A model generated the notes under the pieces. It was not told the origin of the DNA. It saw only the letters and a list, made by a program, of their open reading frames with translations, and ran no database searches. A DNA stretch of 22,097 nt from the NCBI GenBank assembly GCA_001873005.1, contig MNYE01000051.1, positions 1 to 22,097 on the forward strand. The letters are read 5' to 3'. Below are positions 15,343 to 22,097 of the stretch, in pieces (the first letter of the stretch is position 1; every line of letters begins with the position of its first letter). Both the position numbers and the translations under genes were made by a program. This stretch comes from Dehalococcoidia bacterium CG2_30_46_9 (GTDB lineage: Bacteria > Chloroflexota > Dehalococcoidia > GIF9 > AB-539-J10).

Positions 15343-15663
15343 ATGTTAATGATAAGCAAGGAAGCTATGGAGAGCGTTATTGCTATTAAAGATAGGTTAG
15401 CTCACCAAGGAAGTGAAGCAGAGTGTATTGCTGATATAGAAAATATGATAGAGATAAAGCAATCTCATCTAGCCAGGGCTGAGTGGGGTTCTTGCTGCGG
15501 CAATATCTGCAACCTGGTGTCACAGATAGACAATGAAATAGGGATGCTCCAGAATATCTTGGAGGCTTTGAGCGCGAATAACAATAGAAGGGCAGCTTCC
15601 CTGTTAGGGGATTATATTGCCTACCTGCAGGAAAACTATAGACCAGAGCCCGACCATTGGTGA
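15343..15663 (+). CDS. Small helical cysteine-containing protein, unrecognised
   Basis: I do not recognise this 106-residue protein. It begins MLMISKEAMESV (an alternative ATG lies at 15349), is predicted mostly helical, and has a central cysteine cluster in EWGSCCGNIC (three Cys within six residues), one more Cys at residue 28, and a charged C-terminus ending PEPDHW. It has no signal peptide or membrane segment. The only ribosome binding site is a weak GTGAGGG derived from the preceding repeat. It ends 4 nt before the start of the nicotinamidase/NAPRT gene, so co-translation is likely and a role linked to NAD salvage is possible, but this is inference from position only. The cysteines could bind a metal. 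Confidence 0.65.
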   Translation: MLMISKEAMESVIAIKDRLAHQGSEAECIADIENMIEIKQSHLARAEWGSCCGNICNLVSQIDNEIGMLQNILEALSANNNRRAASLLGDYIAYLQENYRPEPDHW

Positions 15664-15667
15664 TGGT

Positions 15668-17194
15668 ATGGCTAGAGTAGTAATCGTATTAGACATGCTA
15701 CGTGGCTTTCTCGAGGAGGGCTATCCACTTTACTGCGGCATCGAGGCCCGGAGTATCATACCCAATGTCCAGAAATTACTGGAGCGAGAGTTAAAGCAGA
15801 ACTCAAAAATCTTCTATTTATGTGACCACCATACACCTGACGACCCAGAATTCAGAATGTTCCCATCCCATTGCATTGAAGGTACTGAGGAAGCTGAACT
15901 CATACCCGAGCTTTTGCAATATCCGGGTGAAATAATACCAAAAAGAACTTTTAGCAGTTTCTACAACACTTCTTTAGAGAAGAAACTAGAGGCAATTAAA
16001 CCCGAAACCATAGTCATCTGTGGTGTATGCACCCATATTTGTGTCCTGCACGCAGTAATTGATACCAGAGACAGAGGATATGAAGTTGAAGTCCCCGTTG
16101 ATTGTGTTGCTTCCTTCGACAAAAAGGCTCACCTCTTCGCCCTGGACTACATGGAGAGAGTGCTTGGAGCCAAGCTTATCAAACCAACAATTAAGGTGTC
16201 TCAGCCTCGTTTCGAAATTCCTGATTCTTGGTTGAGTGGAGAGACTGCCGATGTCTATTTTCCCCGCACCGTAGAAATACTTAAGAGAGAAGGAGTCAAT
16301 CCCGTAGCTACCATGGAAGTATTTACCAGGCGAGCTGGCATCCTCTGCGGCATAGAGGAGGTCAAAGCTCTGCTAGCCAAAGTTCTTCCGGAGGGTAATC
16401 GTGAAGTCTGGGCATTATCTGAAGGTGAGTCTTTTGCTGGAAAAGAGGTGGTTCTGCGAATAAGAGCTCCCTACCAAAGCTACGGAGCTTATGAAACTAC
16501 CTATCTGGGCATGCTCTCTCATTGCAGTGGTTGGGCCACTGCTGCCCGAGAATGTGTTGATGCCGCTCAAGGCATTCCAGTTATTAGCTTTGGTGCCCGC
16601 CATGTTCATCCTTCAGTGGTCGGCATTATGGAATATTCTGCCATTGTTGGGGACTGTACTGGATGCGCCAGTAGCGCTGGGGCAAAACTCGCTGGCATCC
16701 AGCCCACAGGCACTATACCCCACGCCCTTATCATCATCCTGGGCAGCACCGCACGGGCTACTATTGCCTTTGATAAGTATATGCCTCCTGAAGTGCCACG
16801 TATTGCTCTGGTGGACACCTTTGAGGATGAGGTTAGAGAAAGTGTTACTGTCGCCAAAGCAATGCAAAGAAGGTTACAAGGCGTAAGATTAGATACTCCC
16901 TCAGAAAGGGGTAGGGTTACTGCTGATTTGGTCAAAGAAGTGAGAGCCTGGCTGGATCTTGAGGGATTTAAGGACGTGAAAATAGTTGTCAGTGGTGGAC
17001 TTGACCCCGAACGCATCAGATACTTTATCAATGAAGGAGCTCCTGTCGACATCTTAGCTGTTGGTAACTATATCAGTGATGCCAAGCCAATTGATTTTAC
17101 CGCGGATCTTCACGAAGTAGCAGGCAAACCCATTGCCAAAAGAGGCAGAATGCCCGGCATTACTCCCAACCCCAGGCTAAAGCGCATAATGTAA
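15668..17194 (+). CDS. Nicotinamidase-nicotinate phosphoribosyltransferase fusion
   Basis: This single 508-residue protein appears to carry both steps from nicotinamide to nicotinate mononucleotide (NAD salvage). Residues 1-172 are an isochorismatase-fold nicotinamidase: catalytic D9 (VLDMLRGF), K92 (IIPKRTF) and C125 (GVCTHICV), with metal-site D53, H55 and H68 (FPSHCIEGT); the second histidine of mycobacterial PncA appears to be Glu61. Residues about 185-508 are an archaeal-type nicotinate phosphoribosyltransferase with FGARHVHP (309-316), PTGTIPHAL (346-354), LVDTFEDE (381-388), GVRLDT (405-410) and VSGGLD. ATG 15668 is used because the upstream reading overlaps the preceding gene; no strong ribosome binding site is visible, suggesting coupling. 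The C-terminal domain's specificity could instead be for a related base, but the fusion partner favours nicotinate. Confidence 0.88.
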   Translation: MARVVIVLDMLRGFLEEGYPLYCGIEARSIIPNVQKLLERELKQNSKIFYLCDHHTPDDPEFRMFPSHCIEGTEEAELIPELLQYPGEIIPKRTFSSFYNTSLEKKLEAIKPETIVICGVCTHICVLHAVIDTRDRGYEVEVPVDCVASFDKKAHLFALDYMERVLGAKLIKPTIKVSQPRFEIPDSWLSGETADVYFPRTVEILKREGVNPVATMEVFTRRAGILCGIEEVKALLAKVLPEGNREVWALSEGESFAGKEVVLRIRAPYQSYGAYETTYLGMLSHCSGWATAARECVDAAQGIPVISFGARHVHPSVVGIMEYSAIVGDCTGCASSAGAKLAGIQPTGTIPHALIIILGSTARATIAFDKYMPPEVPRIALVDTFEDEVRESVTVAKAMQRRLQGVRLDTPSERGRVTADLVKEVRAWLDLEGFKDVKIVVSGGLDPERIRYFINEGAPVDILAVGNYISDAKPIDFTADLHEVAGKPIAKRGRMPGITPNPRLKRIM

Positions 17195-17216
17195 CAAAAC
17201 CACAACAGGGAGTTAG

Positions 17217-18284
17217 GTGAAAGCTTTAATCTTAGCTGGTGGTAAGGGCACAAGACTCAAGCCTCTGACTAATACTATTGCTAAACAACTGCTTCCCGTA
17301 GCCAATAAACCAATTCTGTTTTATGTATTGGACCAGATTAAGGAAGCAGGAATTACAGACATAGGCATTATCATTTCTCCAGAAACTGGCTCTTATATAA
17401 AAGAGGCTGTAGGAGATGGCTCAAAATGGAATGCTCAAATTACCTATATCCTGCAACCTGAGCCTTTGGGGCTCGCTCACGCAGTGAAAACAGCACAGGA
17501 TTTTCTGGGTGACTCCCCCTTTCTTATGTTCCTTGGTGACAATCTTATTCAAGGAGGAATAGTCCAATTTGTGGAGCAATTTAATAGGAGCTCCCCTGAT
17601 GCTCTCATTTTACTCAAAGTGGTTAAGGAGACTCATCTTTTTGGTATTGCTGAGCTGGATGAAAAAGGAAAGGTGTATCGTATCGAGGAAAAGCCAAAGC
17701 ATCCCAAAAGTAACCTAGCAGTTATTGGTGTATATATATTCTCCCCCGCTGTTCATGAAGCTATTGCTTACATCAAACCATCTTGGCGTGGCGAGTTGGA
17801 GATCACCGATTCTATTCAGAGGCTTATTGATACAAAGAAAAATGTTCAAAGTTACATCCTGGATGGCTGGTGGCTTGATACTGGCAAAAAGGATGATCTT
17901 CTTGAAGCCAACCGGGTTGTCCTTGATGATCTCCTGAAGTGCGATATAAAAGGTGAAATTGATACTGCGAGCCAGATAGTGGGCAGAGTTGAGATTAGAC
18001 CAGGAACGAAGATAGGAAACAGCACTATCAGAGGTCCGGTGTCTATCGCCGAGAATTGCCAGATTAGGAGCTCCTTCATCGGTCCTTTCACCAGCATCGG
18101 TGCTGGTACAGTAATTCAGAACTCCTCCATAGAGCACTCAGTGATTTTGCAGGATTGTCATATAATCAATATAGAGCGCCTTGCTGATAGTATTATCGGT
18201 AAGGGCACAGAGGTCATAAAAGAGGAGCAGACTTTCAAAGCGCTGAGGCTTTTCCTCGGCGATGATGCTAAAGTAGAGCTATAA
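17217..18284 (+). CDS. rmlA: Glucose-1-phosphate thymidylyltransferase, long form
   Basis: This enzyme makes dTDP-glucose from dTTP and glucose 1-phosphate, the entry to dTDP-rhamnose. The GTG start at 17217 has AGGGAG about 4 nt upstream and begins the family sequence KALILAGGKGTRLKPLT. The nucleotidyltransferase domain spans about 1-235, with QPEPLGLAHAV, FLGDN, EEKPKHPKS, and GELEITDSIQ. A left-handed beta-helix (about 245-340) follows, with hexapeptide-like repeats such as IGNSTIRGPVSIAENC. The 355-residue length fits the rmlA_long type rather than the ~290-residue RmlA. It lies 22 bp after the NAD-salvage gene and 2 bp before rmlB, so it is probably in an operon. UTP specificity cannot be ruled out by sequence alone, but rmlB and rmlD next to it support dTTP. 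Confidence 0.92.
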   Translation: MKALILAGGKGTRLKPLTNTIAKQLLPVANKPILFYVLDQIKEAGITDIGIIISPETGSYIKEAVGDGSKWNAQITYILQPEPLGLAHAVKTAQDFLGDSPFLMFLGDNLIQGGIVQFVEQFNRSSPDALILLKVVKETHLFGIAELDEKGKVYRIEEKPKHPKSNLAVIGVYIFSPAVHEAIAYIKPSWRGELEITDSIQRLIDTKKNVQSYILDGWWLDTGKKDDLLEANRVVLDDLLKCDIKGEIDTASQIVGRVEIRPGTKIGNSTIRGPVSIAENCQIRSSFIGPFTSIGAGTVIQNSSIEHSVILQDCHIINIERLADSIIGKGTEVIKEEQTFKALRLFLGDDAKVEL

Positions 18285-18286
18285 AA

Positions 18287-19291
18287 ATGAAGCTTCTTGT
18301 AACTGGCGGTGCCGGCTTTATCGGCAGCAATTTCATTCATTATATTCTTAGCGAGCATCCCAATTGCGAAATAACAAATCTGGATAAGCTCACCTACGCC
18401 GGGAATTTGGAGAACTTGAGGGATATTGAAAATGATCCCAGATACCACTTTGTCATAGGTGACATAGCCGATAGAGAATTAATCAATAACCTTTTACATG
18501 GTGGCTATGACACAATTGTAAACTTTGCGGCTGAGTCTCATGTTGACCGCAGTATTCTAGATGCCACGCCTTTCATCGAAACCAATATAAAAGGCACCCA
18601 GACATTGCTTGAAGGAGCACGCCAATACAGAGTAGGAAGATTTATCCAGGTATCTACTGACGAGGTCTATGGCTCTATACAAAATGGCAAATTCACGGAA
18701 AAATCGCCCCTATCTCCCAACAGCCCTTATGCTGCCAGCAAAGCCGCTGCTGACCTCTTATGCCATGCCTACTGGAAAACTTATCAACTCCCTGTAATCA
18801 TCACGCGATGCTCTAATAACTTGGGACCGTTCCAATTCCCGGAAAAGCTTATCCCCTTAGCTATAACCAAGGCCTGGGAAAATAAGCCAATTCCTATCTA
18901 TGGAGATGGACTAAATGTAAGGGACTGGATTTATGTTGCCGACCACTGCCGAGCTTTAAATTTAGCTATCCAGAGAGGAAAGCCCGGAGAAATATATAAT
19001 GTTGCGGCTAATCAGGAAAAAATGAATCTAGAACTCATTCATCAACTTCTGGATATAATGGGTAAGCCACGGAGCCTGGTAAGCTTTGTCGCTGACCGCC
19101 CTGGCCATGACCGTCGCTATGCCCTGGATGCTGGTAAAATAACCCAGGCGCTAGGCTGGAAGCCTTTTTATTCCTTTGAGCAAGCGCTGGCAGCTACCGT
19201 TGACTGGTATCTGAATCACGAGCCTTGGTGGCGTAAGATAAAAAGCGGCGAATACGCCAAATATTACGATAAGATGTATTCTCAAAGATGA
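18287..19291 (+). CDS. rmlB: dTDP-glucose 4,6-dehydratase
   Basis: This SDR-family enzyme oxidises, dehydrates and re-reduces dTDP-glucose to dTDP-4-keto-6-deoxyglucose using tightly bound NAD. The 334 residues show GGAGFIGSNF at the N-terminus, the STDEVYG active-site strand (Thr, Asp, Glu), the catalytic YAASK, and RCSNNLGPFQFPEKLIP and RDWIYVADHC, which are specific to RmlB. Length is normal. ATG 18287 follows the rmlA stop by 2 bp without a clear Shine-Dalgarno, so translational coupling is likely. The stop overlaps the rmlD start as ATGA. Confidence 0.96.
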   Translation: MKLLVTGGAGFIGSNFIHYILSEHPNCEITNLDKLTYAGNLENLRDIENDPRYHFVIGDIADRELINNLLHGGYDTIVNFAAESHVDRSILDATPFIETNIKGTQTLLEGARQYRVGRFIQVSTDEVYGSIQNGKFTEKSPLSPNSPYAASKAAADLLCHAYWKTYQLPVIITRCSNNLGPFQFPEKLIPLAITKAWENKPIPIYGDGLNVRDWIYVADHCRALNLAIQRGKPGEIYNVAANQEKMNLELIHQLLDIMGKPRSLVSFVADRPGHDRRYALDAGKITQALGWKPFYSFEQALAATVDWYLNHEPWWRKIKSGEYAKYYDKMYSQR

Positions 19292-20157
19292 AAGTCTTAG
19301 TCACCGGCGCCAATGGACAACTAGGAACTGACCTCTGCCAGTCCCTCCAACATTTCCAGCTCATCCCGCTTACCCATAGCGATATCGAAATCACCAATAT
19401 GAACTCGGTCAAACAGGTGTTCGGTAAATATAAGCCTGACACAATTATAAACACCGCTGCCTATGTCCGAGTTGATGACTGTGAAACGGAACAAGATAAA
19501 GCCTTTCAGGTGAATGCCTTAGGGGCACGGAATGCAGCCGTGGCAGCCCAGGAGCTTGGAGCAAAGCTGATTCACATAAGCACCGACTATGTCTTTGGCG
19601 GTGAAGCTGAACCTCGCACCATTCCTTACACCGAATTCGACACGCCTGTTCCAATTAGCATTTACGGCAAGTCCAAGCTAGCTGGAGAAGACTTTGTACG
19701 GCATCTTTGTCAGAAGCACTTTATAATCAGAAGTTCAGGGCTCTTCGGAGCCGCTGGCGCCAGTGGCAAAGGCGGCAACTTTGTGGAAACCATACTGAAG
19801 CTTGCTCAAGAGCGGCATCAACTGAAGGTGGTAAATAACCAGATATTCTCCCCTACTTATAGCAAAGATTTAGCCACAAAGATAACCCAGCTTATAACTA
19901 CTGAATATTATGGTATATTCCATATCACTAACAGGGGCTCTTGTTCCTGGTATGAGTTCGCTAAAGAGATATTGAAGCAAGCAGGCTTGAAAACCCCCAT
20001 CATTCCCATAACCTCAGACCAGTATCTCCAAAAAGCTAAAAGACCCAGCTTTTCAGTCCTCGACAACTATCATCTCAGGCTTTTAGGTCTGGATGATATG
20101 AGACCCTGGCAAGAAGCTCTCAAAGACTATATGATAAGCAAAGGATATATCAAATAA
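19288..20157 (+). CDS. rmlD: dTDP-4-dehydrorhamnose reductase
   Basis: RmlD performs the last NAD(P)H-dependent reduction to dTDP-L-rhamnose. The 289 residues start with the Rossmann motif VTGANGQLGTDL, continue with NTAAYVRVDDCE (the family usually has AYTxVD), HISTDYVFGG, and the catalytic YGKSKLAGE, and include FGAAGASGKGGNFVETIL and a C-terminal ARRPxxSVLDN-like KRPSFSVLDNY. Its ATG overlaps the rmlB TGA by 4 nt. rmlC is not directly next to it; an antitoxin-toxin pair intervenes before an RmlC-like cupin. Confidence 0.95.
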   Translation: MKVLVTGANGQLGTDLCQSLQHFQLIPLTHSDIEITNMNSVKQVFGKYKPDTIINTAAYVRVDDCETEQDKAFQVNALGARNAAVAAQELGAKLIHISTDYVFGGEAEPRTIPYTEFDTPVPISIYGKSKLAGEDFVRHLCQKHFIIRSSGLFGAAGASGKGGNFVETILKLAQERHQLKVVNNQIFSPTYSKDLATKITQLITTEYYGIFHITNRGSCSWYEFAKEILKQAGLKTPIIPITSDQYLQKAKRPSFSVLDNYHLRLLGLDDMRPWQEALKDYMISKGYIK

Positions 20158-20184
20158 AATTTAGAGGAAGGAGCAAAATGAGCT

Positions 20185-20409
20185 ATGGCTAAACAAGAAG
20201 AAAAGATGATCCCTGTAACTATTTATTTAACCCCAAAGCAGATTCGAGAGGCTTATCACCAATTGGTGGAGGAAGAGAAAGAAGAGGATTGGATAAATGC
20301 CCCAGAGATTCTCGAGATGTTGGCTAAGAGTGAAGATGCAGTAGCCGGGGAGATTAAAGAAGGAAAGTTTATAACCCTGGGGGAGCTCCAGACCAAATTA
20401 GGTAAGTAA
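20185..20409 (+). CDS. Probable antitoxin of a RelE/ParE-type toxin-antitoxin pair
   Basis: A 74-residue acidic protein, MAKQEEKMIPVTIYLTPKQI at the start and DAVAGEIKEGKFITLGELQTKLG at the end. The C-terminal EIKEGKFITLxEL pattern is typical of small antitoxins paired with RelE-like toxins, where that helix lies across the toxin. An N-terminal short strand (PVTIYL) may pair in a ribbon-helix-helix-like dimer for DNA binding. Its stop abuts the toxin start with no gap (TAA then ATG). A strong purine-rich GAGGAAGGAG (20164-20173) precedes it. Such antitoxins usually repress their own promoter; no operator was identified. Function is inferred mainly from the neighbour. Confidence 0.78.
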   Translation: MAKQEEKMIPVTIYLTPKQIREAYHQLVEEEKEEDWINAPEILEMLAKSEDAVAGEIKEGKFITLGELQTKLGK

Positions 20410-20694
20410 ATGTATGAACTTGTTATTCCTCGCTCAGTTGAGAAGGACATTGAGAAGTTGCCACGCCAGCTTCAAAAGATAATAGCAAACAAGCACCTTG
20501 AATCAATTAAATCCGATCCACACCAAAGCAAATTCCTGCGAGGAAAATCTAGAGGCCTCCGTAAATATACTTTTTCCTACAGGGGAACCGAATATAGAAT
20601 TGTCTACAAGGTTTCGGAGACAGCCAAATCGGCTATACTTATTATGGTCGGCTCTAGGGAAAACTTTTACGAGAGACTGGAACGGCGTATCTAA
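20410..20694 (+). CDS. RelE/ParE-family toxin
   Basis: The 94-residue basic protein has the usual RelE/ParE superfamily plan: YELVIPRSVEKDIEKLP at the N-terminus, a helical hairpin, FLRGKSRGLRKYTFSYRGTEYRIVYKV in the middle, and VGSRENFYERLERR at the end. The conserved residues for ribosome-dependent mRNA cleavage in this group (the Arg pair in YRIVY and the C-terminal Arg/Tyr) are present. It lies directly behind its antitoxin. The module interrupts the rml operon between rmlD and the RmlC-like gene. Gyrase poisoning (ParE) rather than mRNA cleavage cannot be excluded from sequence alone. Confidence 0.88.
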   Translation: MYELVIPRSVEKDIEKLPRQLQKIIANKHLESIKSDPHQSKFLRGKSRGLRKYTFSYRGTEYRIVYKVSETAKSAILIMVGSRENFYERLERRI

Positions 20695-20722
20695 CCGACG
20701 CGGAGTACAAAGGAGGCTAGTC

Positions 20723-21220
20723 ATGATAGCTAAAGGCAAAAAATTTGAAGCCAAATCAAAGCAACTAATAAACGGCGTCCAGGTAAAGCAACTGAGGTGG
20801 ATACCCGATGAGCGAGGGAAGCTTATGGAAATGCTCCGCTGCGATGACCCCATGTTTGAGAAATTTGGTCAGGTATATGTCACTACCTGCTATCCTGGCG
20901 TAGTAAAAGCCTGGCATTATCACCAAAATCAAGCCGATAACATGGTGGTGGTTAAAGGTATGGCAAAAGTTGCCCTCTATGACCAGAGAGAGAATTCTCC
21001 CACCAAAGGACTGGTCAACGAGTTTTTCATGGGCGAGGACAACCCCATGCTCATACACATCCCTGCCCTCGTTCTCCATGGCTTCAAAGCCTACAGCTCC
21101 GAGCCTGCCTATGTGGTAAACACCGTCACTCAACACTATAACCACAAAGAGCCTGACGAATTCCGTATTGACCCCTTTGACAATGATATACCCTATGACT
21201 GGGCCCTGAAGCAGGGATGA
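20723..21220 (+). CDS. RmlC-like cupin, dTDP-4-dehydrorhamnose 3,5-epimerase family
   Basis: A 165-residue cupin of the RmlC family (COG1898 type), start ATG 20723 with AGGAGG 6 nt upstream. It carries WHYHQNQADNMVVVKGMAKV at residues 64-83, with H65 as the candidate catalytic base, then FFMGEDNPML, IPALVLHGF, and the terminal region DEFRIDPFDNDIPYDW. Classical RmlC has RGLHYQ followed by a Lys; here it is KAWHYH, so the Arg and probably the substrate-binding Lys are changed. The operon with rmlA, rmlB and rmlD strongly suggests it supplies the epimerase step, but it could act on a related 4-keto sugar. A relative of this type is common in anaerobes and archaea. The TA pair separates it from rmlD by about 560 bp. 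Confidence 0.82.
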   Translation: MIAKGKKFEAKSKQLINGVQVKQLRWIPDERGKLMEMLRCDDPMFEKFGQVYVTTCYPGVVKAWHYHQNQADNMVVVKGMAKVALYDQRENSPTKGLVNEFFMGEDNPMLIHIPALVLHGFKAYSSEPAYVVNTVTQHYNHKEPDEFRIDPFDNDIPYDWALKQG

Positions 21221-21241
21221 CGGCATGTGTAACAGAGTAAG

Positions 21242-21260
21242 CCCTGAACTTGATTCAGGG
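21242..21260. repeat. Short palindrome, second copy
   Basis: CCCTGAA, CTTGA loop, TTCAGGG: a 7 bp stem identical in arrangement to 1681-1699, differing only at the outer ends. It sits between the RmlC-like gene and the transposase remnant. Confidence 0.7.
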
Positions 21261-21343
21261 GATAGGCGAGTTCCCCAGGACTCATAATTTGGTCGTTCTT
21301 TTAAAGGGGCTTTCCAGCGTTTTTAGAGAATTGGAACGAGCAT

Positions 21344-22097
21344 TCACCATCCTTTCTGCAATTTGTCTCTGTGGTCGATAACAAACACCGGGAAGAAACA
21401 AGGCCGGTGGAAATTGATATACGGATTTAAGAAGCCTTTGTGATACCCGTTGAGCAATTCGGCGCATGCTTGCGGGATATGAGCATATCCCAAGTTTTTG
21501 TGCACCACTGAGCCATTATCGGAATGAAATCCCCGGATAACGAAAGGGAATTGAATTAACATGCTTTCCAGTACTGGCACCAGGTAGGTTTCAGATACCC
21601 TTTCCACCGAGGCTACGATTTCCCACTGCGTTATCTCATCCACAGCATTGATATGGTATATTCCTTTGCCACCATTGAAATCCCCCTGATGAACCGTGTC
21701 TATTCGGATATAACCAGGCTGCCCCTTAGGATGCGGCTTCGCTCGCTCTCCAATCCTGGATACAACAGGTTTCGTCGCGGTAAATCGTCTGAACATACCC
21801 CGATAAGTGTTACCTTTTTCTCAGATTGTATAAATGGGCCACAGATATCCGGGAAATGTTTCCAAACTCAGGGTGTCCGTATACTTCGTATTCTCGCCCC
21901 ATAATCTTTTTGGTTGCTGGTCCACTTAACCACTCGTGTAATTCATCTGTTTTGGCCAACAGTCCAACTTCTGATGGGGTATATTTCCTGGGAAACCGGT
22001 GTCTTCCGTATTCCATTTTCTTCAGCTGCCCTGTCTGTTTATATCTTCTTATCAATCTGGATACCTGTGCTCTGGAATATCCTGTAATTCTTTCGAT
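21344..22097 (-). pseudogene. Degenerate rve/DDE integrase-type transposase, 5' cut by the window edge
   Basis: Two adjoining reading frames on the minus strand together match one transposase. The upstream part, open to base 22097 and ending at 21810, has a helix-turn-helix (RITGYSRAQVSRLIRRYKQT) and ends AHLYNLRKR then stop. The next part, in another frame, continues NTYRGMFRRFTATKPV (from about 21811) and carries the integrase core with the first two catalytic Asp (YIRIDTVHQGD; RGFHSDNGS) to the stop at 21344. An A5 run at 21819-21815 is where the frame is lost. After SDNGS the protein jumps directly to VVHKNLGYAHIPQ, so a block of the family that includes the third catalytic residue (Glu) is missing. 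The element is therefore inactive. It resembles IS481-like elements, but terminal repeats were not found. The last 60-odd residues keep NPYINFHRPCFFP. Confidence 0.85.

Noticed and set aside
15617..15667. Earlier start for the nicotinamidase fusion
   Set aside because: It overlaps the upstream small gene, and the isochorismatase fold begins right at MARVVIVLDM.
20178..20192. Tiny MSYG reading frame between the antitoxin ribosome binding site and its ATG
   Set aside because: Four codons with a stop overlapping the antitoxin start; possible as a coupling leader but too short to support without other data.
21282..21467. Separate small gene beside the transposase remnant
   Set aside because: It overlaps the transposase 3' end in another frame and shows no independent features; it is probably a shadow or decayed tail of the element.

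Overview
The window is a housekeeping segment of a bacterial chromosome, densely coded on both strands. The 5' edge cuts into infB and the 3' edge cuts into a decayed transposase. The gene set suggests an uncultured Dehalococcoidia-like member of the Chloroflexota: an IF-2 with a short N-terminal region, an actinobacterial/archaeal-type inositol-phosphate synthase next to a CDP-alcohol phosphotransferase, a rpsO-pnp-dapB-asd-dapA order, and an archaeal-type nicotinate phosphoribosyltransferase. This placement is inferred from gene content and resemblance, not from a search.

Layout. 2-2053 (+): translation genes infB (5' partial) and rbfA. 2129-4003 (+): a promoter, then ino1 and a CDP-alcohol phosphotransferase, which together would make inositol phospholipid. 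4131-5468 (+): purA. 5488-11151 (-): rpsO, pnp, dapB, asd and dapA, read leftward as one probable transcription unit (S15, PNPase, and the aspartate-to-diaminopimelate/lysine steps). 11261-15287 (+): purF, purM and purH, diverging from rpsO across a 109 bp promoter region. 15343-17194 (+): a small unrecognised protein and a nicotinamidase/nicotinate phosphoribosyltransferase fusion for NAD salvage. 17217-21220 (+): a dTDP-rhamnose set (rmlA long form, rmlB, rmlD, and an RmlC-like cupin) with a RelE/ParE-type toxin-antitoxin pair between rmlD and the cupin gene. 21344-22097 (-): a broken rve/DDE transposase.

The most unusual feature is the load of short palindromic repeats and how they meet coding sequence. 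Several families fill nearly every intergenic gap and also enter genes without breaking frame. One family forms an in-frame insert inside dapA and another inside purH, and also sits between dapB and pnp. A tandem G/C-rich repeat encodes a 30-residue C-terminal tail on ribosomal protein S15. An A/T-rich ~115 bp MITE-like element flanks purA on both sides, and its downstream copy encodes the C-termini of both convergent proteins PurA and DapA. This recalls the Rickettsia palindromic elements, and it is the best candidate here for something under-described.

No stretch over 300 bases lacks a gene. The larger gaps (2054-2185, 3311-3415, 4004-4130, 6547-6649, 8464-8632, 11152-11260, 21221-21343) hold repeats or promoters as listed. 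I saw no tRNA, rRNA, CRISPR array or recognisable riboswitch.
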